A stretch of 64,000 nt of DNA from Actinomadura coerulea (GTDB lineage Bacteria > Actinomycetota > Actinomycetes > Streptosporangiales > Streptosporangiaceae). This document shows, one piece after another, positions 60,070-64,000 of this stretch. Numbering within the stretch: position 1 is the first letter of the stretch; every line of letters begins with the position of its first letter. The stretch lies in assembly GCF_014208105.1 (NCBI RefSeq), contig NZ_JACHMQ010000001.1, positions 62,001 to 126,000 on the forward strand, given 5' to 3'. Made by a program: the position numbers and the translations under genes. The notes beneath the pieces are model-generated. The model had not been told where the DNA came from and did not search any database. It saw nothing but the letters and a program-made list of their open reading frames with translations.

Positions 60070-61665
60070 GTGGCCCCCGATGATGCGGCGGTCCTCGACG
60101 GCGCGGCGGTGCGGCGGTGGTGCAGGCTCGCGGCGGAGGCCCTCGGGCGGACGAGGGCCGAGATCGACGCGCTCAACGTGTTCCCCGTCCCGGACGGCGA
60201 CACCGGCACCAACCTGCACCTGACCGTGATCGCGGCGGCCGACGCCCTCGATGAGCCGCCGGGCGCCGCGGACCCGTGGCGGACCCTGGCGCAGGGCGCG
60301 CTGATCGGCGCCCGGGGCAACTCCGGCGTGATCCTCAGCCAGGTGTTCCGGGGCCTCGCCGACGTCCTCGGACCGCTGGAGACGCCCCCGGACGGCGCCT
60401 CCTTCGCGGCCGCCCTCGACCACGCGTCCGTCCTGGCCCGCGGCGCCGTCGAGCATCCCGTCGAGGGCACGATCCTGAGCGTCCTCGCCGAAGCCGCCAA
60501 GGCCTGCGCGGCGGGCGCCGGAACCGGGCTCGCCGAGGCCGCGCGGGCCGCCGCCGCGGGCGCCCGGCAGGCGCTGCGCCGCACCCCCGGCCAGCTGGAG
60601 GTGCTGGCCCGCAGCGGCGTCGTGGACGCCGGCGCGGCCGGGCTCTGCGTGGTGCTCGACGCCCTCGCCGCCGTGGTCACCGACGAGTACCCCGAGCGGT
60701 ACGACGTCCCGCCCCGCACCGCCGGGACGCCCGCGCTCCCGGGGCGGACCCGGGCGCCGCAGGGCTTCGGCTACGAGGTGATGTACCTGCTGGACGCGCC
60801 CGACGACGCCGTCCACACCCTGCGGGAACGGCTCGACGGCCTCGGCGACTCCCTCGTGGTGGTCGGCGGCGACGGGCTGTGGAACGTGCACGTCCATGTC
60901 GACGACGCCGGAGCCGCCGTCGAGGCGGGCATGGCGGCGGGACGCCCGCACCGGATCCGCGTCACCTACCTGGACGCCGCCGAAGGCGGACCGCACGCGC
61001 CGCACACCGGCCGTGCGGTGGTCGCCGTCACCGCCGCCGACGGCCTGGCCGCGCTGTTCGAGGAGAGCGGCGCCCGGGTCGTGCGGCGCGAGCCCGGAGC
61101 CGTCCCCCCGCTCGCGGTGCTCGCCGAGGCCATCCTCGCCGCGGGCGACGAGGTGGCCGTGCTGCCGAACGAACCGGAGGTCCTCGCCCTCGCCGAGGCC
61201 GCCGCCGAGCGCGCGAGGGACGGCGGGGCGCGCATCGCGGTGGTCCCGACGAAGGCGTCCGTCCAGGGGATGGCGGCGCTCGCCGTGCACGACCCGCTGC
61301 GCCGCTTCGCCGAGGACGTGATCGAGATGACCCGCGCCGCCGGCGCCACCCGCTTCGGCCACCTGGAGGTCGCCGCGCAGGAGGCGGTGACGAGCGCGGG
61401 CCTGTGCCGGCCGGGCGACGTCCTCGGCCTGATCGAGGGCGACGTCGCGACGATCGGCGCGGACCTCGCCGCGGTGGCCCGCGACGTCCTGGACCGGATG
61501 CTGTCGGGCGGCGGCGAGCTCGTCACGCTGATCCCCGGACGGCACGCGCCGGCCGGCCTCGCCGCCGGCCTGGAGGACCATCTGCGCCGGCGGCGCCCCG
61601 ACGCCGAGGTCGGCGTCTACGCCGGTGACCAGGAGCGTTACCCCCTGCTCATCGGCGTCGAGTGA
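60070..61665 (+). CDS. DAK2-domain protein (FakA-like kinase)
   Basis: 531 aa, GTG 60070. Residues 1-205 form a DhaL/DAK2 nucleotide-binding domain: NVFPVPDGDTGTNLHLT with the Mg-binding aspartates, GARGNSGVILSQVFRG, and SGVVDAGAAGL. The rest matches the FakA middle and C-terminal parts (FGYEVMYLLDAPDDAVHTL and GDSLVVVGGDGLWNVHVHVD). FakA phosphorylates fatty acids bound by FakB; a FakB gene is not in the window. It lies directly before recG, a conserved arrangement in Gram-positive bacteria. Confidence 0.9.
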   Translation: MAPDDAAVLDGAAVRRWCRLAAEALGRTRAEIDALNVFPVPDGDTGTNLHLTVIAAADALDEPPGAADPWRTLAQGALIGARGNSGVILSQVFRGLADVLGPLETPPDGASFAAALDHASVLARGAVEHPVEGTILSVLAEAAKACAAGAGTGLAEAARAAAAGARQALRRTPGQLEVLARSGVVDAGAAGLCVVLDALAAVVTDEYPERYDVPPRTAGTPALPGRTRAPQGFGYEVMYLLDAPDDAVHTLRERLDGLGDSLVVVGGDGLWNVHVHVDDAGAAVEAGMAAGRPHRIRVTYLDAAEGGPHAPHTGRAVVAVTAADGLAALFEESGARVVRREPGAVPPLAVLAEAILAAGDEVAVLPNEPEVLALAEAAAERARDGGARIAVVPTKASVQGMAALAVHDPLRRFAEDVIEMTRAAGATRFGHLEVAAQEAVTSAGLCRPGDVLGLIEGDVATIGADLAAVARDVLDRMLSGGGELVTLIPGRHAPAGLAAGLEDHLRRRRPDAEVGVYAGDQERYPLLIGVE

Positions 61666-61697
61666 TTCCCGTCGTCCCCATCGGCTAGAAAAGACCT

Positions 61698-63887
61698 GTG
61701 GCAACTCTCGACGAGCCGTTGCGCAAGGTCCTCGGCGACAAGACGGCCAACGCCCTGAAGAAGGGCCTCGACCTGCACACGGTCGGCGACCTGCTGCACC
61801 ACTACCCGCGCCGCTACGCCCACCGCGGCGAGCTGACGCAGCTCAGCGGCCTGCAGGACGGCGAGCACGTGACGGTCATGGCCGAGGTCGTGAAGGTGCA
61901 GGGCCGCTCCCTCACCCGCAGCCCCGGGTACGTCCTGGAGATCACCGTCACCGACGGGACCGGCGAGCTCAAGCTCAGCTTCTTCGGCCGCAAGGGCTCC
62001 TACCGGCCCGAGAAGGAGCTGTCGCCGGGCACCCGCGGCCTGTTCGCCGGGAAGATCAGCACCTACGTGCCCCGCAGCGGCCGGACCGTCCGGCAGCTGA
62101 CCCACCCGCAGTACAAGGTCGTCCACGAGAAGGGCGCCGAGGAGGCCGCGCAGGAGTGGGCGGACGAGATCATCCCGATCTACCCGTCCGCCAAGTCGCT
62201 GCCCATCGAGGCGATCAGCACGTCCGTCGAGACCGTCCTCGACCAGCTCGACCTCCCGGACGACCCCATGCCCGACGCGCTCCTGCGCCGCCGCCACCTG
62301 ACCGGGCTGCGGGAGGCGTACGAGGGCATCCACCGCCCCCGCACCTGGGACGAGCTGGGCCGCGCCAAGGCCCGCCTCAAGTGGGACGAGGCCTTCGTCG
62401 TCCAGGTGGCCCTGGCCCAGCGCCGCGTCGCCGCCGCCGCCCTCCCCGCCAAGCCCCGGCCCCCGTCCTTCGAGGGCATCCAGTCGGAGTTCGACGCCCG
62501 CCTCCCCTTCGAACTCACGAAGGGCCAGCGCCAGGTGGGCGACGAGATAGCCGCCGACCTGGCCGAGCACCACCCCATGCACCGCCTCCTCCAGGGCGAC
62601 GTCGGCTCGGGCAAGACGGTGGTCGCGTTGCGTGCGATGCTGCAGGTGGTGGACGGGGGAGGGCAGGCGGCGCTGCTGGCGCCGACCGAGGTGCTGGCGC
62701 AGCAGCACTACCGGTCGATCACCGGGATGCTCGGCGACCTGGCGCAGGCGGGGCAGATCGGCGGCGCCGAGCACGCCACCCGGGTGGCGCTGCTGACCGG
62801 ATCGCAGGGGGCGAAGGCGCGCAAGGAGGCGCTGCTGGAGGCGGCGTCCGGCGCGGCCGGGATCGTCGTCGGCACCCACGCGCTGCTGCAGGAGACCGTC
62901 CAGTTCGCCGACCTCGGGCTCGTCGTGGTGGACGAGCAGCACCGGTTCGGCGTCGAGCAGCGGGACGCCCTGCGCGAGAAGGTCGACGGCGGCCGCCCCC
63001 ACGTGCTGGTCATGACGGCGACGCCGATCCCGCGCACGGTGGCGATGACCGTCTTCGGCGACCTGGAGACCTCGGTGCTCGGGCAGCTCCCGGCGGGCCG
63101 GTCGCAGATCCAGACGCACGTCGTGCCGCCGGAGAAGCCCGCGTTCCTCGCCCGCACCTGGGAGCGGATCAAGGAGGAGGCGGTGAACGGCCGGCAGGTC
63201 TACATCGTCTGCCCGCGCATCGGCGAGCAGGAGGGCGACGAGGGCGACGCCGTCGTCGCCGAGGAGGGCGAGCGCCGGTCCCCGCTGGGGATCATGGAGG
63301 TGCTGCCGAAGCTGGAGGAACTGCTCGACGGGCTGCGCATCGGCGTCCTGCACGGCAAACTGCACCCGGACGAGAAGGACGCGGTGATGCGCCGCTTCAC
63401 CGCGCGGGAGCTGGACGTCCTGCTCGCCACCACCGTCATCGAGGTCGGCGTGGACGTGCCCAACGCCACCGTCATGGTGATCATGGACGCGGACCGGTTC
63501 GGCGTCTCCCAGCTCCACCAGCTGCGCGGGCGCGTCGGACGCGGCTCCCTGCACGGCCTCTGCCTGCTCGTCACCGACGCCGCGCCGGGCAGCAAGGCCC
63601 GCGAGCGGCTGGACGCGGTCGCCTCCACCACCGACGGGTTCAGGCTGTCCCGGCTCGACCTGGAGCAGCGCCGCGAGGGCGATGTGCTCGGCGCCGCGCA
63701 GGCCGGCCGCTCGTCCAGCCTGCGGCTGCTCACCCTCCAGCGGGACGAGGACGTGATCCGCGACGCCCGCGAGGAGGCCACCGCCCTCGTCGCCGCCGAT
63801 CCCGACCTGTCGGACCATCCCGGCCTGGCCACCGTCCTGGCGTCCCTGCTGGACGAGGAGCGCGCGGACTTCCTGGAGAAGGCATAA
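61698..63887 (+). CDS. recG: ATP-dependent DNA helicase RecG
   Basis: 729 aa, GTG 61698, full length. It remodels stalled forks and branched DNA. N-terminal wedge/OB domain (about 50-165), Walker A in GDVGSGKTVVALRA (about 300), DEQH box in VVVDEQHRFGVEQR, TATPIPRT motif III, and motif VI QLRGRVGRG (about 610). Follows the DAK2 gene after 32 nt. TAGAAA lies 6 nt before the GTG, and there is no Shine-Dalgarno sequence. Confidence 0.96.
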   Translation: MATLDEPLRKVLGDKTANALKKGLDLHTVGDLLHHYPRRYAHRGELTQLSGLQDGEHVTVMAEVVKVQGRSLTRSPGYVLEITVTDGTGELKLSFFGRKGSYRPEKELSPGTRGLFAGKISTYVPRSGRTVRQLTHPQYKVVHEKGAEEAAQEWADEIIPIYPSAKSLPIEAISTSVETVLDQLDLPDDPMPDALLRRRHLTGLREAYEGIHRPRTWDELGRAKARLKWDEAFVVQVALAQRRVAAAALPAKPRPPSFEGIQSEFDARLPFELTKGQRQVGDEIAADLAEHHPMHRLLQGDVGSGKTVVALRAMLQVVDGGGQAALLAPTEVLAQQHYRSITGMLGDLAQAGQIGGAEHATRVALLTGSQGAKARKEALLEAASGAAGIVVGTHALLQETVQFADLGLVVVDEQHRFGVEQRDALREKVDGGRPHVLVMTATPIPRTVAMTVFGDLETSVLGQLPAGRSQIQTHVVPPEKPAFLARTWERIKEEAVNGRQVYIVCPRIGEQEGDEGDAVVAEEGERRSPLGIMEVLPKLEELLDGLRIGVLHGKLHPDEKDAVMRRFTARELDVLLATTVIEVGVDVPNATVMVIMDADRFGVSQLHQLRGRVGRGSLHGLCLLVTDAAPGSKARERLDAVASTTDGFRLSRLDLEQRREGDVLGAAQAGRSSSLRLLTLQRDEDVIRDAREEATALVAADPDLSDHPGLATVLASLLDEERADFLEKA

Positions 63888-63909
63888 CAGATATTGCCGA
63901 CCTATTTGG

Positions 63910-63938
63910 TTGACATTAGCGTCCGGGCGGGACACGAT
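63910..63938 (+). promoter_or_regulatory. promoter of the gene at the right edge
   Basis: TTGACA (63910-63915), 17 nt, CACGAT (63933-63938). The GTG start follows 6 nt after the -10 box, so the transcript is predicted to be leaderless. Confidence 0.6.
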
Positions 63939-63944
63939 GAACGC

Positions 63945-64000
63945 GTGAACCCGAGTCGTGCGCTGATCGCCCGCCTGCACGTCGACCTCCGGCGCCAGGC
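63945..64000 (+). CDS. start of a gene cut by the window edge
   Basis: GTG 63945 opens a frame of 18 codons (VNPSRALIARLHVDLRRQ) running off the window. A consensus-like promoter with a 6-nt gap to the GTG supports the start. Too little is visible to name a product. Confidence 0.5.
   Translation, partial: MNPSRALIARLHVDLRRQ

Overview
The window is high-GC actinomycete DNA. Its codon use, frequent GTG starts, leaderless transcripts, complete lack of transposases and several family-level signatures (NdgR-leuCD, a TioE-like regulator, the mycobacterial-type CYP51 locus, cofC for coenzyme F420) point to a filamentous actinobacterium, most likely near Actinomadura/Streptosporangiales. The genus is an inference from gene content. 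Almost all of the window is chromosomal and intact.

Region by region: 1-1705 holds the end of an epimerase, an ECF41 sigma factor and a FhuF-like 2Fe-2S protein. 1764-6961 is a branched-chain amino acid block (leuB, ilvE, cimA), with cimA behind a leader-peptide attenuator. 7000-10962 has small proteins, a membrane-anchored cellulose-binding-like protein, an FAH-family hydrolase and a DUF2461 protein. 11064-11833 is a tRNA-Gln/Glu/Glu cluster with tandem repeats and a very long hairpin. 11957-20334 is a run of regulator/target pairs (TioE-like and erythromycin esterase, MerR and YnfA, AraC and quinone oxidoreductase, WYL and an MDR reductase). 20335-21260 appears to be gene-poor. 21261-29237 is a reduced complex I-like operon (nuoA, a fused and degenerate NuoB/NuoD-like protein, nuoHJKLMN) with no electron-input subunits. 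29272-33504 has a Nudix protein, LysR, a dehydrogenase-RidA fusion, two DUF202 proteins and MerR. 33608-36512 is ndgR divergent from leuCD. 36670-41572 carries HU, cofC, plsC, gpsA and ddl. 41569-44171 has a propeller lipoprotein and a shortened formamidase relative. 44168-47673 and 51314-55945 together form a CYP51 locus, interrupted by 3.6 kb holding an enoyl-CoA hydratase/TetR pair, a Ser/Thr kinase, a 24-codon ORF and three unusual tRNA genes. 55961-64000 holds DUF3515, an Lrp-like protein, thiL, a second cellulose-binding-like membrane protein, thiD, rpmB, a DAK2 protein, recG and the start of another gene.

How the parts connect: NdgR probably ties the two leucine/isoleucine blocks together. 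A 19-bp dyad occurs both in the ndgR-leuC gap and upstream of the cimA leader, and two matching half-sites precede leuB. The two arms of the CYP51 locus share a nearly identical 18-bp palindrome at their start points, which makes the TetR protein at 51314 the likely common repressor. At least eight genes have a TAnnnT-like -10 box 6-8 nt before the start codon and little or no Shine-Dalgarno sequence, so leaderless expression is common here.
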